From NCBI GenBank assembly GCA_028023455.1, contig JAQFVV010000027.1, forward strand, positions 8,801,845 through 8,865,844: DNA of 64,000 nt, given 5' to 3'. Every line of letters begins with the position of its first letter. The first letter of the stretch is position 1. The DNA comes from Epiperipatus broadwayi. Taxonomy: Eukaryota > Onychophora > Udeonychophora > Euonychophora > Peripatidae. The notes beneath the pieces were generated by a model. It saw nothing but the letters and a program-made list of their open reading frames with translations. It made no database searches and had not been told where the DNA came from. Positions 47,269 through 59,444 of this stretch are shown here, one piece after another. The position numbers were made by a program, and so were the translations under genes.

Positions 47269-50200
47269 AATATATTTAAAATTTTTAGCAAAATAAAACA
47301 AGAAGTTACGATTACTATTAATAAAATTATCACCAATTGTATTCATATTTTGTTGCCTTTTATTGTTTTTCTTGAGTAAAACAATTTAAGAAATGTTCTA
47401 TTCATAGTTAATTAATCACAGATCAATAATGTTTTGGATAATGAATTGTCTAATTATAAAAAAAAAAAGGAATTTTTTTTTTATTCAATAATTGTCAACT
47501 TCACTTTGGTTATATAATTTAAACATTAAATTCAAAGGAAATGTATTTTGTTTTTGGTTGGAAAGTTAGATCAACTGCTTTGTTATTCCATTTTCTATTT
47601 ATGTTTTCCTTCAACCTAAATAAGACAGCCTACAATATTTAAGTGAACCCTTGTAATTTTCATGGATAATTATTTAAAAATATATTTAAAAAAAAAAATT
47701 AACAGAGCTTCAAAAAATATTTAATATAAAACATATTAACATATTTATTTTTGAAAGAAAATCATACGTTTTTTGTTGATTTAAGTTTATTCATTAAATC
47801 AAGTTTTGTTAAATACTATAGATGAAATGTGACAGTAAATATAACTATTTCAGTAGTTTAACTATGAAAAAAAAAAATGCAATCAATGATCAAAAGTTGA
47901 TATACAGTATTTTAAAAATAATAACATATTTATTAAATTCTTTTTAGTAAGAGTAGTTTGCAAAAAGCAACTATTTTGAAATAAGTGAGATGACAGATTT
48001 TATTATTGCTAAAGAATTTTTTTATTTTGTTCATAGGTAGTTTTAAAAATGTGTCTTTGATGCATAAGTGTATAACAACAAATATCTATATTATCGTAAA
48101 GCATTTACTCTGAAAATAATGTCATTTTTTAAGTTTCTCTATGCATTTATAACAAGATTTTAACATGCGCATATGTGACTTTAAGAAAACAAATTATATG
48201 TCTGTCCATCCCCCAAAGATTTATTACAAAATTATATAAAAGTGATTGGGTAAATTTTTAAAACATGTCTTCTTGCAGGCATAACTCTGGAGGTTGTCAT
48301 AATCATCAGAGAAAATTATTAAACTAAACGGCACTACATAACTTTTGGTGGCATATTCAGTCATCAGAGAGAATATAAATAAAGAAAAGATATAACTCCC
48401 CTAGCTTATAGTCAACATCTGTAATAAGAGCAGTAATTTTTGCTTATTGGCCTTTATTAGTGAGAAACATTACATTGCATTTTCATTTCTAGCAACACTT
48501 TTTTACATCTTTTATAGTTGCCAAACAGACCCCAAAACTAATTTACATGCCAAATATGCTTAGTTTAGATGATGGATATTAATAAAATATACATTCTGAA
48601 GTTGTGACATATACAATATCAATATACACTACTTCATTTATATGCAGTCTCTACTCCTTCCAATGTAAACATATACAAACAAAAAAAGTAAATAAGTAAA
48701 ACAAGGAAATTCGTAAATTTCATAAATTTTATGACATGCACCTTTTTTCAATTTTTGAGCACCTAACACAATCATGTTTGTTAATAAGATTTCAGATTAT
48801 GCAAAAAGCACATATATTTTATCCATCACTTTTTTTATCCTTTTCAAATTCTAATTTGGTATAGTTTTCAGGTAATAAAATGTTTTATAAACACGAAGCT
48901 AAAAGTTTATAAAATTTAAACTTCATAAATTTATAAGGAAAGTCTGATACTTCCGCTATTCATTTTATTTAATAAAGAGACACGGTATAGTAAGTTTTTA
49001 ATTATTTTTTGAATCAATGTAAATAAATACATAAATATATATGTAGATATACTGTCTCACTTTATTAACTACATTACTATTTTTTAATTTTTTTTATTTA
49101 TACTATAATCTTTATATCTGCATACTACACATAAAAATGTTATGTATGCATGTGTTGAAAACCCCCCTGCACCCTTGCAGTTCACTAAATATAGCAGGTA
49201 ATGCAACTTCACTTTATTTACAATACAGAGAAAGACATATCTACCCCTATATACATAAAAATCCTAAGTGAAACAAAAATAGAAGCAAATGATATGGTTT
49301 TCTAAAAATCCTGAATATAAATCTGTAATAAGGAATTATAATTTTTTCTATCTAGCCATTCTTATAAAAAAAAAAAGATCAAACTATTGTTAAAAATCTC
49401 ACAGAAATGAAGCACCTGTAGCAAACAATATAGCATTCTAAAAAACTTAATAATTATTTATTTAACAATAAACTTGCTCTGGCCTAATTAAATATATGTT
49501 TAAAAAAAAAACAAGAAAAAATAATAAAAAGTTGCATTTTATGAAATAGCTGATGCAGACTTATTTACTGTGGAAAATATAATTTAATTTTGTTAAGTAA
49601 TATTATAGTTTTTGTTAAAATATATAAATGTAACAAATTTTTTTTTTTTTTACTTTCTTCAAATGAAATGTTCTAGATTTTACATAGATAATAGAAGTGA
49701 TTTTAGGCAACATATTAGTTTTGGGGATGACAGTTGGGAAAAGCTTAAGATGTTTGAATCTTTCAGCGTTGTTTTTTATTATTGGAAAAAAATAATTTGA
49801 AAACATTGATAAGACTCTTTATTATTGCCTTCTTTCAATCTTTTTTTTATTTGGCAATAATCTGCTTTCAAAAATGGAACTTAGAAATACACATCTATCC
49901 TAAGAAATTTTGCGAAAAATCATACATGATGATTTTATGTAATGCATTAAATCAGGGGAATTTTAAATCCTACATAGTGTATTTGGTGTCATTCTTTTCT
50001 AATTTTATCCAACTTTAATGTAATAATGTTGGAATTTCGAAATCACCATATATAAATATTATACAAAAAAGTGTTAGAAATAAATACTTTCCATTAGTTC
50101 TGCAAGAATGTTTGTCAGTGAAGCAAGTCATAGGAGATTTGCCAAAGGCAGTAGGGGGATTGTGCCCCCTTTAATACCTTGTAGTGTTTGAAACTTTATA

Positions 50201-50769
50201 CTCATTGGTTTGGATCTTTTTTTTTTTAAAAAAGTAGCAGAATCTGAAGATATAAATGCAATTCAATGCTACACGATGATGAAAGCAAAGTGGTTAAATT
50301 TTTTGTGTATTTAGTTGGTACTACTAACCATTCATGATAGAAAGTACAGAATATTTTTGGAAGTATCTTAACTAATAAACTTTGTCAAACCAAACATGAC
50401 AAATTCATAATATTCACTTCTTATCATTGCACCTGTAATTAGAATGAGATTCAAATGGCAAATAAATATGGTTGGGCTGCTCACCAACATGACCAACCAG
50501 CTTGGTGAATTTACTAGATTTTATCTACGAGTTTAAGATCAAAAAATCCCACAGACTTTCTTTTCAGTTGTCAGATAGTTCTTAACTAAAATAACAGTAG
50601 TTGTCTTGAAAATAGAATCAATCTATGTGAATGATTTTTTTCCTTACAAATATAACAGACAAAACTTAATTATAATCTGTGAAATTGCCTACTATGGCAA
50701 TAATTGGCAAAGGCAGAGGATACCAAGAATCCCCTGATTTCGAATTCATGCGACCATTCAATGACAATG
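47269..50769. other. A/T-rich sequence without recognisable genes
   Basis: A long homopolymer-rich stretch. Open frames at 49612-50018 on both strands are Phe/Ile/Lys-rich and motif-free. From about 50150 the composition becomes more balanced, and this may be the 5' part of the RTE copy that follows. Confidence 0.5.
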
Positions 50770-52620
50770 TTTCATTTGGGAGCTTACAACACTAACCATT
50801 TTGACGTAAAGAAAGATTGTACAAATTTGAAGAACTGTCTAATATTAAATGAGACATTATTGAACATTTTGAAGTAAGAGGAAAAGATAAAGAAAACTGA
50901 TTTTAAAAAATAGACATTATTTAATTTTAACCTAGAAAAAATAGACATTATTTACAATGGCACAAATATTGGAAGCACAGGTCAAGTCAGACTCATGATA
51001 AATAAAAATGTAAAAACACTGTTGAGATTAGTGGATGATATATCAGACCGTGGTAAGTTATTCAATTAATGGAAGATACCAAATGCAGATAATTCAGGTT
51101 TATGGTTTCTTATTGTGATGAAGAAATGGAAAATTTTCATATGAATCTACAAAATGCTTGTTTAAAATTGTCATGGGAGTTTTTAATGCTAGAATTGGTA
51201 AACAAATCAAAAATGAAAATGATGTATGAAAATTTGATATTTGTTCTAGTAAAGTGAAAGAGGCCAGAAACTTATGGAGTTGGCAGAAAAACTGTAATAT
51301 TATGGATTATTTCTTTGAGAAAAATGCTAAATGGAAATGGACATGGAAGAATTCAAATAAAGGTGCAACAAAATTGGATTATATTTTGATTACAGAATGA
51401 GTACTTTGGAATTAGCGCTGCTATGATATAATTGTCTTGACATAATTATTCTAATTTTGAGAATTATTCTAACACTTTAGGTTTGTTATTTTTTAAAGAT
51501 TAGTAGTTTTTGAATTCAACTAAATTTTAAAACATTATTACAAATATGAATTTTATATTTAGAAAATGTGAATTCAACTTAATTTCAAAAAATTATTTTG
51601 AGTACAATATAAATAAAACATTTTTTGGATAAAAAAATTAGTAAACAAAAGCAATTTTTGACATTCAGTTTATGTAATTCAAATTTCTTTATATTGTATT
51701 CATAATAACTTTTTAAAATTAACTTTAATTCAAAAACTCATTTTTCAAATATAACATTTGCTAAACCTAAAGTGATATTTCTCAAGCAATGAAAATATAT
51801 TCGAAATGTTAGAATAATTATTCCAAAATATCACATAAATTAGGCATTTCAAAACTAATATTCTTAATGAAAAATTTTAAAAAGATAGTATTAATAGTTG
51901 ATATTCTTCATATTCAGAACCAAGCCAAGGAATTGAAATTAGAATTTGTAAATCCTTTCAAAATATTATCAAATTTTGAAGATAAATCAAACTTAAATAT
52001 GAAATCCGTAAAATAACTATTAAGAAGTACAAGTAGGATAAATTGGTACAAAAATGCAGCAATTGATCAATAAATTTTCTAGAAATAAGACATATGACGA
52101 AATACAGATTACTACTACAGATGAAAACATAATAGATGAAATTAATCACAGAATTAAACTTGTTTGGAATGCTTTTGGTAGAAATAACTTAATACTAAAA
52201 GGAAATATGTGTATGTGTTTGAAAAGGAAGGTTTTTAATAAATGTGTTTTACCAGTTCTTACTTATGGATCTGAGACCAATACAGAGACTTCAGACCACA
52301 CAAAGAAGTACAAAAAGATTCATGTTAGGAGTAACAAGAGATATCAAAAATACAATACATGGGTAAGAAAATAAACAGGTGTTACTGACATTGTTGAAAA
52401 AGACTGAAGTGGAGTTGGGTTGGACATAATGCTAGAAGAGATAATAATAGATGAACAATTGAAATCTTAAAAGCGATTCCAAGAGATTGTAAAAGACCCA
52501 GAAAAGAGATGGATGGATGAAATAAGAAAGTGTGCAGAGGATGAGGTTAGAGATCGGAGAAGATGGATTGAACATGGAGAGACCTTCATCCTGCAGTGGA
52601 TTGATAATAGTAGACAATGA
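50770..52620 (+). pseudogene. RTE copy 1: endonuclease plus C-terminal RT region, internally deleted
   Basis: Endonuclease signals run from about 50770 (LGAYNTNHFDVKK) through IGSTGQVRLMINKN (50965), VDDISDRGK, MQIIQVYG and MGVFNARIGKQ near 51180. The last is the GDFNAxVG catalytic region with Asp changed to Val. They continue to KWTWKNSNKGATKLDYILIT at 51340-51400. The reverse transcriptase palm is missing. After a MITE, the C-terminal part resumes at 52054-52374 with NIIDEINHRIKLVWNAFGRN, LKRKVFNKCVLPVLTYGSET and NTWVRK, then WMDEIRKCAEDEV and FILQWIDN by 52615. The copy is dead, from the same family as 38240-40960. Confidence 0.78.
51443..51820. mobile_element. MITE with long inverted ends inside RTE copy 1
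   Basis: The left part (TAATTATTCTAA..., CACTTTAGGTTT, AGTTTTTGAATTCAA, TTTTAAAA) is mirrored by the right part, whose reverse complement has TAATTATTCTAACA, CACTTTAGGTTT, GAGTTTTTGAATTAAA and TTTTAAAA in the same order. The arms are imperfect, about 150-190 bp, with no coding capacity. The element separates endonuclease from RT sequence of the RTE copy. Confidence 0.65.
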
Positions 52621-52789
52621 TAATGAAGAAATGGAAGGAATATGAACATTTTTAAAATGATCTATTAAGAATTGATTGTCTAGAGTTTTGTAAAATGGTA
52701 TGAAGAGATAATAAGGATATAAAAAAATATAATTGTAAATTGATATAGAAAAAAAAAAATCTCAAAAATATAAAATACCAACTTGACAT

Positions 52790-54330
52790 TGAAAGAAAAA
52801 TTGCTTCACCAATTAAAAAAAAATGATGGAAGCAAATGCAAGGAAGAGTTTCTATAAAAATTATATAGTAAAAAAAACAACAACAACCAAGTATCTTCCA
52901 TTACTAAAATTTCTCAACTGCCAAATATTTTAAAGGAAAAGATGATATATGCAATTAGATCTATGAAAAAGAGAAAAGCTCCAAGAAATGATGGAATCAT
53001 TATTAATAATTTTAAAGAAGCAGATAAGGAAATAACAAAATTGTTGGCAAAACTATATACCAAATATTCAGATGATAAATATGTACAAGATGACTGAAAG
53101 AATGCAGTAGTAATAATGATATTTAAAAAAGGTGATTACCAAGATAATTACACCTCATTTATAATAATTTTGGATTCTAAAGAACCAAAAGAACAAGCAC
53201 AATGGATTTATATTCATGTATTCAAAGAAATTACATAAAGAACCAATGATTATGAGTTGTCATTGTGTTTTCAATTTGTAAGTTATGAAAAGGCATTTGA
53301 TTACGTATTTTCTTGGTGACTAAAGCTGTGATCAAAATATAGACCCAGGATATAGTTTAATTCTAAAGAATATTTTGAAAATAACTGATAACAATGTCTC
53401 TAAAACTTTTTACAACAGTTTTACAAAAAATATTTGGTGGATTAAAATGGGAAACTAAGGAAGTAAATATAAAGAAATCATTTAAGATCATGTAAAAAAT
53501 TTGCATATAATGTGGTTGTTTCAACAAATAATACTTCAGAGTTTAATGAAATGATGCAAAAAGAACAAAAAAAAAGATAAATACTAAAAAAACTAAAATA
53601 ATATTCAATGGACTTTCCTAGAAGAAAATAAAGACTGATAATCATGAATAAAATACTTTGGTCAGATTGTTAATATAATGATTGAAATTAATCATGGAAT
53701 TAAATCTTGGATAGAGTGTTTTTTCTAGAAATAATAATACTAATAAAAGGAGATGGGCCTATATGTTTGAAAAGGTTTTTAATAAATGTATTTTACTAAT
53801 TCTTATGGATCTGAGACTTCAAACACTTGACAAAAGAACATTAGATTTAAGACTATCTCAATCGGATCCCAAGAGTTTGTAAAAGATCTACAAAGAGACG
53901 ATATGTAAAGAAAAAAGATAATAGGAAAAACTGGATTAAATTTTAAGAGATTATCCTGTATTCCAGGGTTCCCTAACCTTTTTGCACTTAAGAGCACATT
54001 CTATAATACTGGCCAGGTGGCAGGCACCATTTATTTTTTCAATGAAAATTTATAGTTGGATATTGTTAATAATACACATAATGTACAAAAAAAATATTTA
54101 TTTCAAAAATAAAATTTTAACATATTTTTACGCTGTAAAATTATAGTATGCCCTACAATTTGATTTACAATATAATACAATAATTTATAAGAAATTTTAA
54201 TAATGAAATTTATTTGTATCAGATAAATAATTTTTTATCGTGTTCGGATAGTGGCGGGTACACGTAAAATGGTCTGCGGGCATAGGGTTGGGGACCCCTG
54301 CTGTATTTGATCAACAATGATTGAAATGAT
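52790..54330 (+). pseudogene. RTE copy 2: reverse transcriptase, interrupted by a hAT MITE
   Basis: Frames near 52925-53140 give KMIYAIRSMKKRKAPRNDGI and KNAVVIMIFKKGDYQDNY, the start of the RT domain. At about 53255-53320, SYEKAFDYVFSW is the xxYEKAFDxV palm motif. The FADD box at about 53500 is corrupted (NVVVSTNNTSEF marks its downstream neighbour). YFGQIV and MIEINHGIKSWIECFF lie at 53650-53730. The 3' end is split by a 337-bp MITE at 53964-54300, after which the terminal GATAATGA-type sequence resumes. Many stops are present. Confidence 0.75.
53964..54300. mobile_element. hAT MITE, 337 bp, with 8-bp target duplication
   Basis: It begins CAGGGTTCCCTAACCTTTTTG and ends GGTTGGGGACCCCTG, an inverted match typical of hAT elements. 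Flanks are CTGTATTC (53956-53963) and CTGTATTT (54301-54308), 7/8 identical. There is no coding capacity. It inserted into the 3' end of RTE copy 2. The hAT at 11711 has a related CAGG(A/G) terminus but differs internally, so a different hAT family is the likely source. Confidence 0.9.
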
Positions 54331-54505
54331 AATGATTTGCAATAAAAGTCCCCCATCTATTGCTGCATCTATATATCTAAAAAAAAAAAGTATTTTAGAT
54401 ATTAAAATTTAGGATAGTAAAAATTTCAAATTGTTACCTTGAATATAATGAAATGTGGCTTTTTAATGGATATGAACAATGCAAAGCCCTTTCTGACAAA
54501 GATCA

Positions 54506-54592
54506 GTGACCAGAAATTAGTCTGGCAATCTGATTGACATTATGATCCAGTGTCCACTGATTGCTTATGATTACATGGGTGGTTTTTAAGAG
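54506..54592 (+). repeat. Diverged fragment of the 42 kb foldback family
   Basis: GACCAGAAATTAGTCTGG, then CCACTGATTGC and ACATGGGTGG, follow in the same order as GCCAGAAACTAGTCTGG, CCATTGATTAC and ACAGGGTGG in the 42 kb right arm. Identity is low, and spacing is shorter. Confidence 0.5.
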
Positions 54593-54970
54593 TGAATTAC
54601 CGCCATATTTTTCTTATCCTCATCTTTTAGTCATATTAATGAAAATTTATTGTTAAATACATCAAATTTATTAATAATTCAGGATAAAAGTTTCAACACC
54701 TATGACTTTCTTCAAATTAATATTTCCTTTTTGAATGTTCAACCATGAACTTTTTCAAAAAAAATCAAATAATTATGACATTCAAAATGGACTAATGAAG
54801 TCTAAACTATTTTTTTTTTCCAAATTCAACATAAAGCTAGCTTTATTTATTTATCCTAGACATTATAGGATTGGCATAATCTATATACTTATTGCATTTG
54901 TCTGCTTTATAACTAGAATTTAAAAGTCACCTATTCAGATGTAGACAAATGAATCCATGAATCTCAGTTA

Positions 54971-55975
54971 ATGGACTGTCAAATCTCCTGTTATAGTAAC
55001 AGAATTGAAGGACTTATAAAACTACTAGTGAATACATTTTCTTGGAATTTCTACAAAATCCTTTATGATCTTTTGTTAAGAATTAAAAATCCATATCACT
55101 ACATTGAAAAGGGTGTAAGACAGGGCGACTCCATATATTCGAAACTTTTTACAGCAGTGGATTAAAATGGAAAGCTAAAGGAGTGAAAGTAAATGGAGAT
55201 TATTTAAGTCATTTAGATTTTGCAGATGATGTAGTTGTTTTTGCAAATAATGCTTTAGAGTTACAGGAAATGTTGCAGGAGTTATCAGATGAAAGTAGGA
55301 AAAAAGACTAAAGTAATGTTTAATAGATTTTCTCAAAATATGAAAATAAAGATTGATTATGATGAGTTAGAAGAAGTTAACAGTTATAAATACCTTGGTC
55401 AGATTATTAATACAGATGGAAACATAATGGATGAAATTAATCATAGAATTAAACTTGGTTGGAGTGCTTTTGCTAGAAATAACTTGATCCTAAAAAAAAA
55501 TATGCCTATGTGTTTGAAAAGGAAGGTTTTTAATAAATATGTTTTGCCAGTTCTTACTTATACATCTGAGACTTGGACACTTAACAGAAGAGCAATACAG
55601 AGACTTCAGACCACTCAAAGAAGTATGGAGAGATGCATGTTGGGAGTAACAAGAAGAGATCGAAAACGCAATGTATGGGTAATAGAACAAACAGGTGTTA
55701 CTGATCTCATTGAAAAAATTAAAAGACTAAAGTGAAATTAGGCTGGACATATTGCTAGAAGAGATGATAATAGATGGACAATTGAAATTTTAAACTGGAT
55801 TCCAAGAGATTGTAAAAGACCCAGAAAGAGACCACATGTGAGATGGATGGATGAAATAAGAAAGTGTGCAGGGGTGATGTGGAGAAGAGAAGCTAAAGAT
55901 AGGAAAAGATGGATTGAGCTTGGAAAGACCTTCATCCTGCAGTGGATTGATAATGGTTGATGATGATGATGATCA
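54971..55975 (+). pseudogene. RTE copy 3: reverse transcriptase palm to 3' end
   Basis: The first frame (54971-55165) contains IEKGVRQGDSIYSKLFTAVD, the GVRQGD block of the RT domain. In another frame, at about 55175-55290, GVKVNGDYLSHLDFADDVVV carries an intact FADD catalytic box, then FANNALELQEMLQELSD. The 148-codon frame 55289-55735 has YKYLGQIINTDG, MDEINHRIKLGWSAFARNN, VFNKYVLPVLTYTSETWT and CMLGVTRRDRKR, followed out of frame by AGHIARRDDNRWTIEI and RWMDEIRKCAG, then FILQWIDNG. It ends in GATGATGATGATGA, the kind of simple-repeat tail RTE elements carry. This is the best-preserved RTE copy in the window, but frameshifted and 5'-truncated. Confidence 0.88.
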
Positions 55976-57258
55976 CTACATAAACTATTTTAGATCAATT
56001 CCTAAAAATTATTTTATGCAGTTTGACTTTAATTAAATGAGCACTAACAAACTGATTAAAAAAAAAAACAACCCACTACATCTTATACATAAAAAACTAA
56101 ATACATCCAGATGTTTTACCAACAAAATAAATTTAAACTTTTTTTTTTTTTAAAAAAAAATATAAATCTACTAATATATATATGTTGTAAGATTATAAAC
56201 AATGGATGGAGCAGGGATGATGTAAGTCAACATCATCAAAATATCTCCAATATTACTGAGCATAGTAAAAGAACAAAGAATCAGTATTGGAAATAAAAAG
56301 GGGGTAACATAAATGATAAACATAATATCATTAGCAATAATCATCAATAGCTAAGAATTAACAGTCATTCTTTGTGATTGGATTTGAAAAACAAAAGATA
56401 AAAGTTCACGCTAATCAACATCTAATCAATACCAAACTTAGAACATATAAAAGCAATGATATATCAAAATGCTGGGACCACCATACCAATACTGATCATC
56501 ATCAAAGCCTTGGGCCATAAGGCAACTTGAGTTTAACAAGAGCTGAAGATATGGTTTTATAAACTCCATAATAATATTATATATATATTGCTTTGCAAAT
56601 ACTTTTTTAAACTTATGAGATCAATATAGCATCAGTCTTCTGCATTACTGAATTCTACAGCCCATTTTAAAATCTGGTATCAATATTCTATCCAATCACA
56701 TGACTACTTGATTTGCTTTTTACAAGCAAGTATTTTTTGTTTGGTTTATAAAAAAATTCTTTTTATTCTGTCAGAGATAAAAATCTTAATCTTTTTTGAA
56801 TTAAAAAATAGCCAGATCTAAATCTTTGTTGTTGTTTTTTCAAAAATATATAAAAAAACGAACAAACATACAAAAAAAATATTATTCCTTATTTTTCTTT
56901 TCCAGTCTAAAAAATTAATATAATGATTAAAAATATCTCAAAATTTGTCAAATGATCATTTCACTGATGTAAACATTTTAATAAATATAACTTACTAAAA
57001 TTCAGATTTAACAGATAGGTTAGCAGGAAAATTTCAAATGTTTCTATAAGAATAACCTTTTCTGAAAAAAGTAAAAAATTGACAACAATATTAATTAGGT
57101 ATCTCATAAAAATTGTTGGAAACAATTTTAATTCTGGTTTTTAAGACATTAGATTAGTTCACTAAAAGTTGAAGATATTTTAGTTTGGAAATTATGGTCT
57201 CCTTGAAAGATCAAAACAAAATTGTATGATAAAATGATGGATTCATATAAAATTATAC
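55976..57258. other. A/T-rich sequence without recognisable genes
   Basis: Nothing supportable was found on either strand apart from homopolymer tracts. Confidence 0.5.
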
Positions 57259-57262
57259 ATAT

Positions 57263-59361
57263 TGTAACGGGATATATATATAGATATGCGTTACATTCAA
57301 ATTTTAATAGTAACTTTTTTTATCTAATACAGAATTAAAAACTGTCAAAATGCACAAATAACGTATTATTAATTTATTAATATGTTAGATTGATTAAATA
57401 TTAAAATAAGCTTTGAAAAAAATAAATAAATTATAGAATCGAAGCAAAGATATATAATAAAAAGCCTTTTGATTTTAATAATAGCGAAGATTTTTTTAAT
57501 TATAAAAAAAATTACAAACAGATCCTTAAGGCAAAATCACAATTAAAGAAATGATTACGAAATAGATAAGAGTTCCCGCCCAAAGATACGGACACAGACC
57601 TCAGTGGAAAAATTTACTTAGCCATAAACCCAAAATCTACTTGGCCACAAACTTAATTAACCAATATAATATAAATAATGAAATGTTTGATGAATCCGTG
57701 CATTCCAGAGATAAGGTGCCCGACGACTATAAAATGAAAATCCAAAACAATAAATAATTAGTTTGGAGAGAATCAGAAAATTAAAACTTTAAATTGAATT
57801 GTCTTTGTTGAAAGCTGAAAATTTTTAAAAAGCTGTTACCACTGTCACTAAGAATGTAATCAGCATCAATGGGCTTCCTTCGGTACAGCCGGCCGAAGGC
57901 AGCTTTCATCTCCACTGATCCCAAGATTGAACCACGGGTCCCGTTTTCAGAAATCTTCATAGATCTTCGTCACGAAGGAACGAGCTCGGACAAAGGAAAG
58001 TATAATTTATAAATAATTGAAATATGAAATATAAACTCTTAAATTTAAGATCTTCAAACTTTATTTGTTTCTAAAAATAAACTATAAACTTTCTTTCCTG
58101 AACAAACCTGAACTTTATCTTTTATAAACTTTGCCATTTTAAACTCTCATCAAAAGTTAACGTAATCTCTTAAAATATATGTATTGTTTTTTTTTATTCA
58201 TGTTTAATAAGATCTGTTTCTAATAGGGCGGGGTTTGCTATTGCAAACGAATGCAAAGATAGAAAACACGTCGTTATTTGTGCATTATTAAATTTTAAAA
58301 ATAGGTTAAAATAGTATTAGTGAAAAAAAAAAAAAAAAGTTTAATATAATGCTCATTTTAAAATGATTTTAAAACTGTAAACTAAATATTTTATTTTTAT
58401 TAAATTAATAAAATGATTTAAATGTTGAGTATGGATGGCTGCTAGACTAGTTTAAATATAGGTTAGTATAAAGAGGGTTTTGATTTCAGACTATTTGTTT
58501 CGTAGTTGTGTCAATGCTGGTGGAGAGATATATGGACGTTTATATCAATGTAATGTGAAGTGTGTTGGCACCTAGGGCGACGAGTCCAATTGAATGCATG
58601 ACCCCAAAAAGGTAGTCATACCGTTGAAATGGACGCTGACGTATTTCCTGCACCATTGACCCATTCCAGCTCTATGGATTTTGGACGATAAGCCGGCAAG
58701 ATAAGACCGCTCTCCCATCCATATGTAGCATTTCTTTTTATTATTTTATATGCATGTTTCCTTCGCCTGACATGCACATTCCTGCGGGACAAAGACCATA
58801 TCTTCTCCAATAATATCACGCCGTTCAGACTCACATTCCTGTCGACATGATTCTATGCTAACATGTTCACATTGCATTGGTTGCTGATATATATCTGGAA
58901 GCGAGTATTGGTGTGGCTGCGGATTTTTAGTCTGGAGTCAAGTGATTTGAAAATTTGTGAGTGCGTCTAGGTAGTTCACCTATACTCAACATTCTAAAAT
59001 TTAAAATTAAAGTTAAAAACAAATAAAATAATAATGGAATAGAATAAAACATAAATTTCTTCTTGTGTTATAAAAATTAATTTTTAAAAGTTTGTGCGTT
59101 ATTAATTATATACGTAAATAAAAAAATTTTTGTGTTATTAATACTGACAGTGATTGCTTTTTTTATTATTGTTTATTAAAAGAAATATAGTTAATAAACG
59201 TTTAAAACTCTGCTACTCCATGAGCTAGTGGCAAGGGCTGGCGGTCTTAACAGCGCGTATCTGTCGACTTTATAAATTTTCCAGGTTCAAAGTAGCCTAG
59301 TGGCGCTCTGTCGGAAGATGCGGTAAGACTGGATATTTCTTCATCACCCCCGACCGTTATA
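57263..59361. mobile_element. LTR-like element, TGTAACGG...CCGTTATA, ATAT duplication
   Basis: It starts TGTAACGGGATATA and ends CCCCCGACCGTTATA, inverted at the tips. ATAT lies immediately outside both ends (57259-57262 and 59362-59365). These features match a Ty3/gypsy LTR with a degenerate final CA, as at 18787-21344. The 2.1 kb length is long for an LTR. G+C-rich stretches occur at 57830-58000 and 58560-58950, and a GGTTCAAAGTAGCCTAGTGG stretch with a GTGGCGCTC word near 59285-59315 recalls the right end of the block at 3026-4505. An unidentified Cys-rich minus frame lies inside. The alternative is a non-coding DNA element or remnant of a larger integrated element. Confidence 0.4.
58746..58931 (-). 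other. 62-codon Cys-rich minus frame after an acceptor-like site, unrecognised
   Basis: On the minus strand TTTTCAAATCACTTGACTCCAG is a fair splice acceptor. It is followed directly by a frame of 61 residues and a TAA at 58746-58748. The product is hydrophilic in its first half and has six cysteines in the second, spaced C-x7-C-x3-C-x16-C-x1-C-x5-C (ending AKETCI). A CxxxC with a later CxC recalls disulphide-rich secreted peptides, but the spacing does not match a family I know. No signal peptide is visible, as expected if this were a 3' exon. An AATAATAAAAAG word follows the stop. The overlapping minus frame 58616-58834 is motif-free. This may be chance within the LTR-like block. Confidence 0.28.
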
Positions 59362-59444
59362 ATATATTTATTAATAAGTTTAAAGTAAGACATTTTATAG
59401 CAGACAAATTTGAAAAAATCAAATAGAATAAATATGACTTAGAC

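Noticed and set aside
49612-50018. Overlapping open frames on both strands
   Set aside because: Phe/Ile/Lys-rich and without motifs, expected from composition.
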